Source: Fibrobacter succinogenes
Lineage (GTDB): Bacteria; Fibrobacterota; Fibrobacteria; Fibrobacterales; Fibrobacteraceae
DNA: 37,369 nt
Direction of reading: 5' to 3'
NCBI GenBank assembly: GCA_902771595.1
Contig: CACXXH010000018.1
Location: forward strand, 1 to 37,369
Below are positions 10,093-17,417 of the stretch, piece by piece. Each line of letters opens with the position of its first letter. The stretch's first letter is position 1. The translations under genes and the position numbers were made by a program. The notes beneath the pieces are model-generated. The model was not told the origin of the DNA. It did not search any database and saw only the letters and a list, made by a program, of their open reading frames with translations.

Positions 10093-11565
10093 TTACTTCA
10101 AAATAACATTCTTAGCGTCCACCATGCCATTTTGTTCAATTTTCACGACATAGCGACCGTTCGGAATTATTCCGGAATTCAACTTGATTTGATGTACACC
10201 CGGCTGGAGATTCTTTTCAGCAGCATTTGCGACAACAGCACCATTGATTCCGACAATAGAGACCTTCGTATCGCCAGCAGACTTCAGTTCAACGGCGACA
10301 GCAGAATGGCTCAAGCCCTTAAAGACTGGAGCAAGCGGCATAGCAGTAACGAGCGCCGTTTCGACAAAATTATTGTCAGCATAAGCGACTTCTGCAGACT
10401 TGGTCAAAGCCTCCGTACGCCAGTAAATCGTATGATAAGTTGTATTTTTTTCACCACTCATAATATTATCAATGCGATCTCTAATAGCCTTTTCTGCTGG
10501 CTTATCCTTAGAAAGGCCATAATAGTACGTTTCACTTTGATTATTATGATCTTCATCATCTATATAAAATTCGCTATGCGCAATATGTGCTAAATGGCTA
10601 AGATGAGCCGCATCAATGGAGGTTGACGGATTCGCAAAAACACCATACTTCGTTCCGAATGGAAATTTTGTAGTCGGATTGGAGCTTCTCGGAACAAAGC
10701 AGAATTCCAAGTCTACATCTTTTTTCTTCTCTACCTTGTTAGGCCATATAGAACCTACATAACCATTTTGAGTGTTAGAGTCCTCTGCATCATGATGACG
10801 TCTAACACGATATGTACCATCTGGACAGTTTTCATCTAACCGGAGCACCATATAGTCATAAGCAGTCCTAGGTAGATTAGTCGCTAGAATCGGGCAAAGG
10901 AAAAACCATGCAGCACCGCTACTAGAAACATTTACCCCAAACGGCACCGTGTCATTAAGAACGCGCGATTTATTATTATCATCTTCTTCATCAATTTTTA
11001 TATACGCTTGAACTGCCTTTCCATCGGGACAGCCTTGACTACTAAATCCCAAGACTCCCACTAAAGATTTAAAATCAGGATGACGACCCCACAGTACCTG
11101 CCCCGAAGCAGACTCTATCACAATATCCTTCATACCCGCACCCCAAGGATACGGGTCCCAGCACTTTTCATTTGTAGTGCCCTGCTTCGTTTCTATAGAG
11201 AAAAACTTACTATAAATCGAGGGTAGCGGATTCGGATTTAAGCCTTGCTCAGGGAAATATCCACGAGCAGGAATCACTTTATTCGTATAATCAACAATGA
11301 CCCTCCACACATGAGGATTAATATTCTCCCGAATCACACTTTTCGCATCAGGCGCAACATTTTTTAGAACAGGATACGCATTAAGATCTTGTGTTGAAAA
11401 ATAAGCATAAATTTTAAATCCATTGATAGGATTTGTACCACCTACATTTGATATTTTAAAATCAGGCGAGTATGATCCACACGTGTTATCCGTATCAACA
11501 CCAACCACCGATACGGCAAAACTCAAGGATACCCCAAAAAGAATAGGCAATAATATATTTTTCAT
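10093..11565 (-). CDS. Secreted protein with T9SS-like C-terminal sorting domain, possible carbohydrate-binding N-terminus
   Basis: A 490-residue protein with signal peptide MKNILLPILFGVSLSFA. The stretch that follows (SPDFKISNVGGTNPINGFKI, then YAYFS) resembles the beta-sandwich start of CBM3-like modules, where a paired-strand 'N-T-G...i...L-k-R-Y-y-f' pattern is usual; this match is weak. The middle is acidic and Cys-containing without a recognised domain. The last ~75 residues (VAVELKSAGDTKVSIVGING through IPNGRYVVKIEQNG to a terminal VILK) have the pattern of type IX secretion sorting domains (TIGR04183-like), so the product is probably exported to or anchored at the cell surface. Codon choice is more AT-rich than in uvrA. 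The RBS GGAG lies five bases before the ATG. Role in fibre binding is inference only. Confidence 0.8.
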   Translation of the reverse strand: MKNILLPILFGVSLSFAVSVVGVDTDNTCGSYSPDFKISNVGGTNPINGFKIYAYFSTQDLNAYPVLKNVAPDAKSVIRENINPHVWRVIVDYTNKVIPARGYFPEQGLNPNPLPSIYSKFFSIETKQGTTNEKCWDPYPWGAGMKDIVIESASGQVLWGRHPDFKSLVGVLGFSSQGCPDGKAVQAYIKIDEEDDNNKSRVLNDTVPFGVNVSSSGAAWFFLCPILATNLPRTAYDYMVLRLDENCPDGTYRVRRHHDAEDSNTQNGYVGSIWPNKVEKKKDVDLEFCFVPRSSNPTTKFPFGTKYGVFANPSTSIDAAHLSHLAHIAHSEFYIDDEDHNNQSETYYYGLSKDKPAEKAIRDRIDNIMSGEKNTTYHTIYWRTEALTKSAEVAYADNNFVETALVTAMPLAPVFKGLSHSAVAVELKSAGDTKVSIVGINGAVVANAAEKNLQPGVHQIKLNSGIIPNGRYVVKIEQNGMVDAKNVILK

Positions 11566-11640
11566 TATTTCTCCATAAAAAAGATTTCGTATAATATAAT
11601 AACGTTTTATTCAAATTAATCACAACAAAATAAAATTTTA

Positions 11641-11668
11641 CAAACAAAAGGCCCCCGAAGAGGGGGCC
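11641..11668 (-). terminator. Terminator of the TIGR02147-lipoprotein operon
   Basis: GGCCCCC/GGGGGCC stem (11650-11656 with 11662-11668), 5-base loop, then TTTTGTTTG on the minus strand. It lies 23 bases after the stop codon of the last lipoprotein gene. Confidence 0.8.
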
Positions 11669-11691
11669 CGCCAAAATGTACAAGAAGTCGG

Positions 11692-12258
11692 CTACTCCAC
11701 AACCTTGACAGAATCTCCCGTTTCCGGATCATATTCCGCCGGAGGCGTATCCACCGGTTCCTTTTCCACGGGCTTAGACGGTTCCGGGGCCGGGCCGCGG
11801 TCGACCTCGTAGACAATCCCGTCAAAACGGAAATACTTGATGTCACTGTATTCCGCGGGCAAGCCGAACCAGTGGTCGCTATAGCACATGCAAGCCGTCA
11901 CCTCGTGCATTTCGCCATAGCCGATCGACAGCGTATCGCCGGAAAGCGTATACACGAGTTCCGCACCGACACCGCAGTAATCGCTCACCTTGAGGATCAT
12001 CACCTGTTCATTGCCGGCAGAATCCTGCACGATGTAGGCTTTGGGCAATTCACCCTGTACATCTTCTCCGGCTTCTTTAGCCAAGAGACTGCCTTCAAGA
12101 AAGTCATCGTACGGAGACCCCAGGCAAACCCCGAGTTTCACGGACTTTTTTCCGGCCGAGCCGAGATGATTATCTCCCGGCGAATTCGACATTGAGTCAT
12201 CGCCGCACGCCATAAGCATCAGCGAAAGCATCGCGGCAAACATATATCTTTTTTTCAT
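11692..12258 (-). CDS. Lipoprotein, paralogue of its upstream neighbour
   Basis: A 188-residue lipoprotein: signal sequence with lipobox LMAC (Cys18) followed by GDD. The core shares with the adjacent gene the segments ELPKAYIVQDSAGNEQ, DYCGV, LSGDTLSIGY, CYSDHWFGLPAEY and KYFRFDGIVYE. It differs by a Pro/Glu/Asp-rich C-terminal tail (after about residue 155) and a different N-terminal linker. Three cysteines in the core are shared with the paralogue and may form disulfides. Function is unknown. The ATG overlaps the upstream stop by four bases (ATGA), indicating translational coupling. The two arose by tandem duplication. Confidence 0.85.
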   Translation of the reverse strand: MKKRYMFAAMLSLMLMACGDDSMSNSPGDNHLGSAGKKSVKLGVCLGSPYDDFLEGSLLAKEAGEDVQGELPKAYIVQDSAGNEQVMILKVSDYCGVGAELVYTLSGDTLSIGYGEMHEVTACMCYSDHWFGLPAEYSDIKYFRFDGIVYEVDRGPAPEPSKPVEKEPVDTPPAEYDPETGDSVKVVE

Positions 12259-12767
12259 AATGATCCCTCCTTTTTGGAATGTACAATTTCGTAGGTAATC
12301 TCCTCAAACCTGAAATACTTGGCATCCTTGTATTCCGCGGGCAAATCAAACCAGTGGTCACTATAGCACACGCATTTTGTCGCCATAATGATTTCGTCAT
12401 AAGAGACTGTCAACGTATCTCCGGAAAGCTCATATGCAAGTTTCACCTCGACTCCGCAATAATCGTTCACCAGCGGAACCATAATCTGGTCATTGCCAGC
12501 TGAATCCTGAACAATGTACGCCTTGGGCAATTCCTCGGATGCGCTTTTTGCCAAGGCTTGTCCACGCCATTCGAGCATTTCCTGGAAAGGAGATGCCTCG
12601 CATTCCCCAAGCCTAAGGGAAGGCTCTTTTACGTTTTGATGAGTGGTATCGTCCTGCGCAGCATGTACCGTATTTTCGTTCTCGGTCGTTCCCACCCATT
12701 GCGGCGAATCGGAACAGGCAAAAAACACGACCGCAAAACACACTGTCAAAAACATAATCTTCTTCAT
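12255..12767 (-). CDS. Lipoprotein, first of a tandem paralogous pair
   Basis: A 170-residue lipoprotein with the signal sequence MKKIMFLTVCFAVVFFAC; the lipidated Cys is residue 18, as in the paralogue. The mature part has a Thr/Asn-rich linker to about residue 50, then the shared core: ELPKAYIVQDSAGNDQ, DYCGV, LSGDTLTVSY, CVCYSDHWFDLPAEY, KYFRF. It lacks the acidic Pro-rich tail of its neighbour and ends in a short KKEGSL. The start follows the TIGR02147 stop by two bases, with a GGTAGG-type RBS inside that gene's last codons. No function is known; the linkage to a TIGR02147 protein suggests a lineage-specific surface lipoprotein controlled by it. Confidence 0.85.
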   Translation of the reverse strand: MKKIMFLTVCFAVVFFACSDSPQWVGTTENENTVHAAQDDTTHQNVKEPSLRLGECEASPFQEMLEWRGQALAKSASEELPKAYIVQDSAGNDQIMVPLVNDYCGVEVKLAYELSGDTLTVSYDEIIMATKCVCYSDHWFDLPAEYKDAKYFRFEEITYEIVHSKKEGSL

Positions 12768-12769
12768 AG

Positions 12770-13612
12770 TTACCTACCTTTCTTGACTTCGGAAACGTCA
12801 ATTTTATCTGTAAGAGGAAACACCTGGAAGTTCACTTGATAGACTTGGTCTATCTTCTGGCACCCATTCGCTATAGAAACAATCCTTTTGCGGAAGGCAT
12901 CAACCTCCCTCGAAATGCGTTCATAAGTCGGACCGTCTATTCCCATGGTGACACTCGAAAAATGGCGCTTGTCCGTAGAATCCCCGGCAATGGAGTCTAC
13001 CGCCAGCTCGGTCATTTTCCTGTTCATTGCCCGTATGGCGAAGGGAATCGACTCCTTGGAACCCTTCACCGCCTTTTGCGTCTGCTCGTACGAACCGTCC
13101 TCCCTCCTCCTGAGCAGATCGGCCCGAACGAGGAACTGCAATACCTCGCGGACATCGACTGCCGTAGCGGGAGTCTTTATCTTGGAGGCCATCTCGCCGA
13201 ACGTCGCCCCGGGCATGAGCGGCGCCAGTTCACGCACAATCGGGTACATGGGCGACTCGTAGTAGCGAATGGCATCCGCATCGACGATGCGAATCTTGTT
13301 CATGCGCGCCTCTCGTTCGAGTTCCTGAAGCGACGATTCCTTCTCGGCATCGGTTTTCGCGTTCCCGAACTTCACGAGTAAGGCAAAATAGGTGCAATCG
13401 AACCCTTCGAGCCCCATGGCGCGCGACACCTTCGCTATACCCGGCTTGCTCAAGCGCGTCTTGCCGTCACAGACCAGCTTGAGGTACGTCGGCGAAACGA
13501 ACCCAGAAAGGCTAGCGAATTCGCGCCACGTAAAGTACGAGTTCCTCTTGCGCTCCTCGAAAAAATCACGCATGTACTGGCGGTAGTCTTTATATTCAAC
13601 AATCGGTTTCAT
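12770..13612 (-). CDS. TIGR02147 family protein (putative transcriptional regulator)
   Basis: A 280-residue member of TIGR02147/DUF4423, a paralogous family known chiefly from Fibrobacter. The start MKPIVEYKDYRQYMRDFFEE is characteristic. A helix-turn-helix-like region follows (about 27-68: FTWREFASLSGFVSPTYLKL, then DGKTRLSKPGIAKVSRAMGL). The rest is helical, with YYESPMYPIVREL in the middle and FSSVTMGIDGPTYERISREV near 225, both family hallmarks, and a short C-terminal strand region (VYQVNFQVFPL). The family is generally encoded beside a lipoprotein gene, as here, which suggests it controls that gene. DNA binding is inferred. A candidate operator palindrome lies in the upstream spacer at 13681-13704. 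The first gene of a three-gene operon. Confidence 0.92.
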   Translation of the reverse strand: MKPIVEYKDYRQYMRDFFEERKRNSYFTWREFASLSGFVSPTYLKLVCDGKTRLSKPGIAKVSRAMGLEGFDCTYFALLVKFGNAKTDAEKESSLQELEREARMNKIRIVDADAIRYYESPMYPIVRELAPLMPGATFGEMASKIKTPATAVDVREVLQFLVRADLLRRREDGSYEQTQKAVKGSKESIPFAIRAMNRKMTELAVDSIAGDSTDKRHFSSVTMGIDGPTYERISREVDAFRKRIVSIANGCQKIDQVYQVNFQVFPLTDKIDVSEVKKGR

Positions 13613-13680
13613 ATTCTAAAAAATAATACAAAAATTCCGAAAAACACGTAAAAAATCAAGTTTTTTCATACATTATTTTA

Positions 13681-13704
13681 TTTGTAATCAGCATATGATA
13701 CAAA
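13681..13704. promoter_or_regulatory. Imperfect palindrome upstream of the TIGR02147 gene, candidate operator
   Basis: Arms TTTGTA and TACAAA with inner TCA/TGA, one bulged base and a 5-base centre. It lies 69 bases upstream of the TIGR02147 start codon, in AT-rich DNA. Operator function is a guess from position and symmetry. Confidence 0.3.
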
Positions 13705-13791
13705 AACATGCAACAAACGAAAACGAGTTTCGGTCGCCCCCCAAAAAAAGGGCGAACCTCGACCAACAGACCTGTGTAAAATCATTTTCGC

Positions 13792-13849
13792 TTGATGAAA
13801 TAGAGCAACTAACATATCTTGACGAAATTGAGCAAATAACGTATATTTG
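13792..13849 (+). promoter_or_regulatory. tRNA-Ala promoter, tandemly duplicated
   Basis: The proximal copy has TTGACG at 13819-13824 and TATATTTG at 13842-13849, with 20 bases between TTG and TA. It fits both the sigma-70-like layout and the Bacteroidota -33/-7 layout (TTG, TAnnTTTG). The predicted start is about 8 bases before the tRNA. A degenerate copy begins 27 bases upstream (TTGATG at 13792, TATCTTGA at 13815) with the same spacing; its -7 element overlaps the proximal -33 element. Confidence 0.75.
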
Positions 13850-13860
13850 GCTCACCTAAC

Positions 13861-13933
13861 GGGGATATAGCTCAGTTGGTAGAGCGACAGGTTCGCAATC
13901 TGTAGGTCATGGGTTCGACTCCCACTATCTCCA
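13861..13933 (+). tRNA. tRNA-Ala (anticodon CGC)
   Basis: Full cloverleaf of 73 bases: acceptor GGGGATA/TATCTCC, anticodon stem ACAGG/TCTGT with loop TTCGCAA (anticodon CGC, reads GCG). The G3-U70 pair, the alanine identity element, is present. The T stem has one A-C mismatch at its base. CCA beyond the discriminator A is not encoded. Confidence 0.95.
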
Positions 13934-13935
13934 TG

Positions 13936-13968
13936 CGAAAAGGACGGCTTAACGGCCGTCCTTTTTCG
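13936..13968. terminator. Shared terminator of tRNA-Ala and the convergent envelope operon
   Basis: A 10-bp stem (13939-13948 with 13955-13964), 6-base loop, followed by T-runs on both strands. It serves the tRNA on the plus strand and the barrel gene ending at 13992 on the minus strand. Confidence 0.8.
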
Positions 13969-13991
13969 TTTCCGCAATGCAACCGGCGGTC

Positions 13992-15308
13992 CTAGAATTC
14001 CACCTTGACGCCCGCCTTGCCCGAGGTCAGCAGGCTGCTTCCCGGGAAGTAATCCTTGAGCGTATCCGGGAGCCAGTAGTTCAGATACAGCTGCTCCACG
14101 CCCAGATAAAGGGTAAACCAGCTCGGGTTCCACTGGAACATCAGACCCCACGTTCCCGAGAACTTGCCCATCTTCTCGTATTCCTCCGACGCGCCGTCTA
14201 CAAGAGTCCCGCCGAACAGGTTGAACTTCGCCTCGATGGAAATCCGGTTCCTGAACATGTACGTGAGCTTCGCACGCAAGGTCGGGCCGACCCAGCGGCT
14301 CCAGTAAGTCGAGAACTCCACCTCGGGAGTATTCTGCATGTTTTCCCATGCTTCCTGCTGCTTCGCCATGGCATCGTCGATGTACGTCTGGAGGATTCCA
14401 TTCTTGGTATCGGCACAGACAGAATCGCCATGGACCGCCACGCAGTTAGCCCAGTAGTTCTCGAACGGAATCACCGACCCGACATACTGGTCAACGCAAT
14501 TACCCCACATGTCCCTCACGCAATCTGTGTTAGACTGCTCCACGAAGTCCAGGATATCCACCATGTAGTCGGCCTCGTACTTCGCACCGAGGTAAACGCT
14601 CCAGCTGAACCCGAACGGCTCGGTCCTATGCCATGCCACATACAGCGCTGCAGACGCGGGCCCATCATCCCGGTAATAACCCATGGCAGCCGCCCCTATG
14701 CGCTGCTTGTCGAGCCTGTAGAAATCATATTCCAGCCAGCCGTACCCCGACAACTTCAAACTGCCTTCGTCGTTCACATTGAAATCAAGCCCGACATCGA
14801 GAAGGAGACTATTGCTGACAAGCGAGTATTCCAGACCGGGAGCGAGAGTCCAGTCGTTCGTATCGAGCACAGGCATCTTGTCATTGGCGAAGAACCATTC
14901 CGAAACAAACGCGACACCGAGCGAATGGATCCAGTCCCCGACGCTGTAATCGACGAACGCGCTAGCCGAGGCGAACAAATCCCCGCCGTTCTCGGAAACC
15001 CTCCCGCGGCCGAACTCGGCATAGTGCAACCCGTAAAAACCGACATCGCTCAAGAACCGGAAGGAGAACGATCCCGTATTGTCCTTCGTTATTCCGAGGG
15101 CATCATAGTATTGCTTGATAATTTCGCGGATTTCTTCGGTATATTCACCGCCGACAGCGGCCGCCCGTTCAAAATAGGCCAGAGCCTCGGGAATGTTCTC
15201 CGCTTCTTCGGCCTGCATGGCGCGCATGTACAACTCTTGCTGCGTATCCGCATGAAGCAGAGACGCCAATGCAAGAAGCAATATGGGTATAAACGCCAGC
15301 GGGCGCAT
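13992..15308 (-). CDS. Putative outer-membrane beta-barrel protein with short N-terminal TPR
   Basis: A 438-residue protein with signal peptide MRPLAFIPILLLALASLLHA. One TPR-like helical pair follows (about 24-66, YMRAMQAEEAENIPEALAYF). From about residue 75 the sequence alternates hydrophobic and polar residues in strand-like blocks, ending in AGVKVEF with a C-terminal Phe, as in outer-membrane barrels. One long loop near residues 265-320 has five Cys. I know no specific family. The ATG at 15308 overlaps the previous stop (TAATG), so it is coupled to the small secreted protein gene; an upstream ATG at 15350 would overlap that gene by 42 bases and misplace the signal peptide. Both genes lie downstream of the sigma-54 promoter at 15781-15797. 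Confidence 0.85.
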   Translation of the reverse strand: MRPLAFIPILLLALASLLHADTQQELYMRAMQAEEAENIPEALAYFERAAAVGGEYTEEIREIIKQYYDALGITKDNTGSFSFRFLSDVGFYGLHYAEFGRGRVSENGGDLFASASAFVDYSVGDWIHSLGVAFVSEWFFANDKMPVLDTNDWTLAPGLEYSLVSNSLLLDVGLDFNVNDEGSLKLSGYGWLEYDFYRLDKQRIGAAAMGYYRDDGPASAALYVAWHRTEPFGFSWSVYLGAKYEADYMVDILDFVEQSNTDCVRDMWGNCVDQYVGSVIPFENYWANCVAVHGDSVCADTKNGILQTYIDDAMAKQQEAWENMQNTPEVEFSTYWSRWVGPTLRAKLTYMFRNRISIEAKFNLFGGTLVDGASEEYEKMGKFSGTWGLMFQWNPSWFTLYLGVEQLYLNYWLPDTLKDYFPGSSLLTSGKAGVKVEF

Positions 15309-15769
15309 TACTGCTGCGAAGGAATCGGCCCAGGCCCATAGCAACCCCACGGGAAATAAAAACAGGGGTTCACCGGAAAAGCGGCCGGTGCATTGCCACG
15401 CATCGGATTCATAGCGTGAGAATCTGGTCTTTCGTAAAACGGCTGACGTTCGCGAGGCTGCATTTTTTGCGGTTTCCCCTCAAAGCGAGACTTCTCGTTC
15501 CGGTTTTTCGAAACGTCCTGGCGGATGACCTGTTTCTCGGCACTGGAGCTTTCCCTAATCTTGGTGAGGATCTGCTCGCGGGCCTGCTTGCGTTCAGCAC
15601 GCATCTTCTGCCATTCTGCGCTTTCTTTAGCACCCAAATCAGGAGTCCCTCTAGAGACTTCCAGTCTTTCGGCGGGGGTCGGAACACTGGATGCGGGCGC
15701 AGCGACACCACCGGCGAAAGACATCATCGCCGAGAGGGTCAATATCGAGATGAAAGCTGCGTACTTCAT
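15308..15769 (-). CDS. Small secreted, charged coiled-coil-like protein
   Basis: A 153-residue protein with signal peptide ending MSFAGG. Residues about 30-110 are very rich in Glu, Lys, Arg and Gln (EWQKMRAERKQAREQILTKI) and probably helical or coiled coil. The C-terminus is Pro/Gly/aromatic (FYFPWGCYGPGP). No family recognised. It is the first gene after the sigma-54 promoter and is coupled by a one-base overlap to the barrel gene, so a periplasmic partner or chaperone of the barrel is plausible but unproven. The ATG lies only about one base after the predicted sigma-54 start site, and the AAGGA-type RBS before it would then not be transcribed; that conflict is unresolved. Confidence 0.75.
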   Translation of the reverse strand: MKYAAFISILTLSAMMSFAGGVAAPASSVPTPAERLEVSRGTPDLGAKESAEWQKMRAERKQAREQILTKIRESSSAEKQVIRQDVSKNRNEKSRFEGKPQKMQPRERQPFYERPDSHAMNPMRGNAPAAFPVNPCFYFPWGCYGPGPIPSQQ

Positions 15770-15780
15770 ACCCGTCCTTC

Positions 15781-15797
15781 TGCAAATTCCGTGCCAA
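15781..15797 (-). promoter_or_regulatory. Consensus sigma-54 (-24/-12) promoter
   Basis: Minus-strand TTGGCACGGAATTTGCA matches the sigma-54 consensus TTGGCACG-N4-TTGCW at every fixed position. The invariant G of -24 is 15794 and the C of -12 is 15782, giving a start near 15770. The gene immediately upstream encodes a sigma-54 enhancer-binding protein. Confidence 0.8.
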
Positions 15798-15816
15798 TGT
15801 TCCTTTTGGCTATCAA

Positions 15817-15839
15817 TATAGGCTTTTTTAAGCCCTATA
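15817..15839. promoter_or_regulatory. Inverted repeat upstream of the sigma-54 promoter
   Basis: TATAGGCTT (15817-15825) and AAGCCCTATA (15830-15839) form an inverted repeat with one unpaired base, centred about 58 bases upstream of the predicted start. It could be an activator site or a short hairpin at the end of the activator transcript. Confidence 0.35.
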
Positions 15840-15861
15840 TACCAAAATATAATTTAAATCC

Positions 15862-15927
15862 TTGAAAAAGCAAACGAAAAAACCGAGAGAAACACCTTGT
15901 TTAGGACTTTTCGTTCCGCTTTTTCAA
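15862..15927. promoter_or_regulatory. Long interrupted inverted repeat between activator gene and sigma-54 promoter
   Basis: TTGAAAAAGC (15862-15871) pairs with 15918-15927, and AACGAAAA (15873-15880) with 15908-15915, enclosing a 27-base centre. It lies roughly 90-160 bases upstream of the predicted start, the usual range for enhancer sites. It could instead be a terminator for the activator gene, though no good T-run follows. Confidence 0.4.
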
Positions 15928-15940
15928 ACACCCCGTTTCA

Positions 15941-17395
15941 TCAGTTCTTAAAATCTTCTTTCTTCATGCCCAAGCGCTCCATGACCTCACGGAGGACCTT
16001 GCGGTCAATCCCGAGAATCGTGGCAGCAAGAGTGAGGTTCGCATTGCTGTCCTGCAGGGCGCGGGCAATCACTTCGCGCTCCACGGCCTCGCGCGCTTCC
16101 TTCAGCGTGCGGGGGCTTTCCTTAGCCTCCTTCTGCACGTCGTCGAGCCCGATATCCTTGGGCTGTATAACGCCGTGCACCGCCTGCACCAAGCCCTTCT
16201 GGATGCGGTTTTCGAGTTCGCGCACGTTGCCCGGCCAGTGGTAGCCCAGCAGCGCCTTCTCGGTATTGCGGCTCATCTTGAACTTGCCGCGACCATATTC
16301 CGCACCATAACGCTTGATGAATTCCTCAGCGAGCAGCACCACGTCCTGCCCGCGCTCGCGCAGGGGCGGAATGGAAAGCGGCATCACCTGGATGCGGAAG
16401 TACAAGTCTTCGCGGAAACGCTTCTCGCGAACGGCAGCCTCGAGATCCACATGCGTCGCCGATATCACGCGCACGTTCACCGGAATTTCGCGGTTGTCGC
16501 CCACGCGCGTAATGTGCTTCTCCTGCAACACGCGCAAAAGCTTCACCTGCATGTTCATCGGGAGTTCGCCAATCTCATCGAGGAAAATCGTGCCACCGTC
16601 GGCCTCTTCGAAAAAGCCCTTGCGGGTATCGATTGCGCCGGTGAACGAGCCCCTCGCATGCCCGAACAGGAGGGATTCTATCAGGTGCTCGGGAATGGCC
16701 CCGCAGTTCACCGCAATGAACGGGCGGTCGGCACGCGGGCTATGATTATGGATAAAGCGCGCGAACACTTCCTTGCCCGTCCCGGTCTCGCCGCGGATAA
16801 TCACGGGCAGCGGGAGCAAGGCAAGCTTTTCGGCCAGCGCGACTAGTTCCGCCATCGCCTTGCACGAATACACGATGCCGTCCTTACGAACAACGTTCTT
16901 GAGCACGTCGAGCGATTCCTTGTCGCGCAAGCGGTCGTAAGCGGCAAAAGCAAACTTTTCGCACACCTCCACGAAGGCGTCGAAGAGTGCGCTATCCTCT
17001 TCGGTAAAAGGTTCCTCGCGGGCGGCGCGCTGCAAGTACAGGTAGCCCGATTCGCTGTCGGGAGTACGGAACGGCGAAACCATGATGCTCGTGAGCTGGT
17101 TCTGGACGATGGACTTCGAGAGGTCGGCCCCGTCGTCATCGAGCTGGTTCCACACGACGGCGCGCTTTTCGGACTTCGCCTGTTTCACCGCCGAAATGGA
17201 AATGCTCACCTGCTCGGGGTTCGAGAAGTGCAGCGGGTTATCGCCCGAAATATCGAGCACGGCAGCGTCCGCATGGAGCACACCCTTCGCCACTTCGAGT
17301 ATCTTAGAGAAAAGGTTCTCGGGCTGTTCCTCGTCGAGCAGCGTCTTCACCACATCGAGCATCTTTTCAGTCGCAAGCATCGATTCCGTTTTCAT
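15941..17395 (-). CDS. Sigma-54-dependent enhancer-binding protein (GAF-AAA+-Fis)
   Basis: A 484-residue activator. The N-terminal ~170 residues have a GAF-type sensor pattern (LFSKILEVAKGVLHADAAVL through SGYLYLQRAAREEPFTEED); there is no response-regulator receiver domain. The AAA+ domain has Walker A GETGTGKE near 200, the sigma-54 contact loop GSFTGA near 248 (Ser in place of the usual Ala), Walker B GTIFLDEIGELP, and the R-finger region FREDLYFRIQV. The C-terminal Fis-type HTH (about 440-478, ALQDSNANLTLAATILGIDR) binds DNA. It is the third gene after a TPR lipoprotein and a membrane kinase (22-base gap), and a consensus sigma-54 promoter lies 144 bases past its stop. Control by the kinase or by a GAF ligand is inferred. 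Confidence 0.93.
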   Translation of the reverse strand: MKTESMLATEKMLDVVKTLLDEEQPENLFSKILEVAKGVLHADAAVLDISGDNPLHFSNPEQVSISISAVKQAKSEKRAVVWNQLDDDGADLSKSIVQNQLTSIMVSPFRTPDSESGYLYLQRAAREEPFTEEDSALFDAFVEVCEKFAFAAYDRLRDKESLDVLKNVVRKDGIVYSCKAMAELVALAEKLALLPLPVIIRGETGTGKEVFARFIHNHSPRADRPFIAVNCGAIPEHLIESLLFGHARGSFTGAIDTRKGFFEEADGGTIFLDEIGELPMNMQVKLLRVLQEKHITRVGDNREIPVNVRVISATHVDLEAAVREKRFREDLYFRIQVMPLSIPPLRERGQDVVLLAEEFIKRYGAEYGRGKFKMSRNTEKALLGYHWPGNVRELENRIQKGLVQAVHGVIQPKDIGLDDVQKEAKESPRTLKEAREAVEREVIARALQDSNANLTLAATILGIDRKVLREVMERLGMKKEDFKN

Positions 17396-17417
17396 TCTGC
17401 AACTACTCCGTTCAAGT

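Noticed and set aside
13727..13778. Terminator-like hairpin TCGCCC/GGGCGA upstream of tRNA-Ala
   Set aside because: No T-run on either strand and no gene ending there; left unassigned.
13992..14349. Minus-strand frame 13852-14349 running through the tRNA-Ala region
   Set aside because: It crosses the tRNA and terminator and is out of frame with the supported barrel gene.
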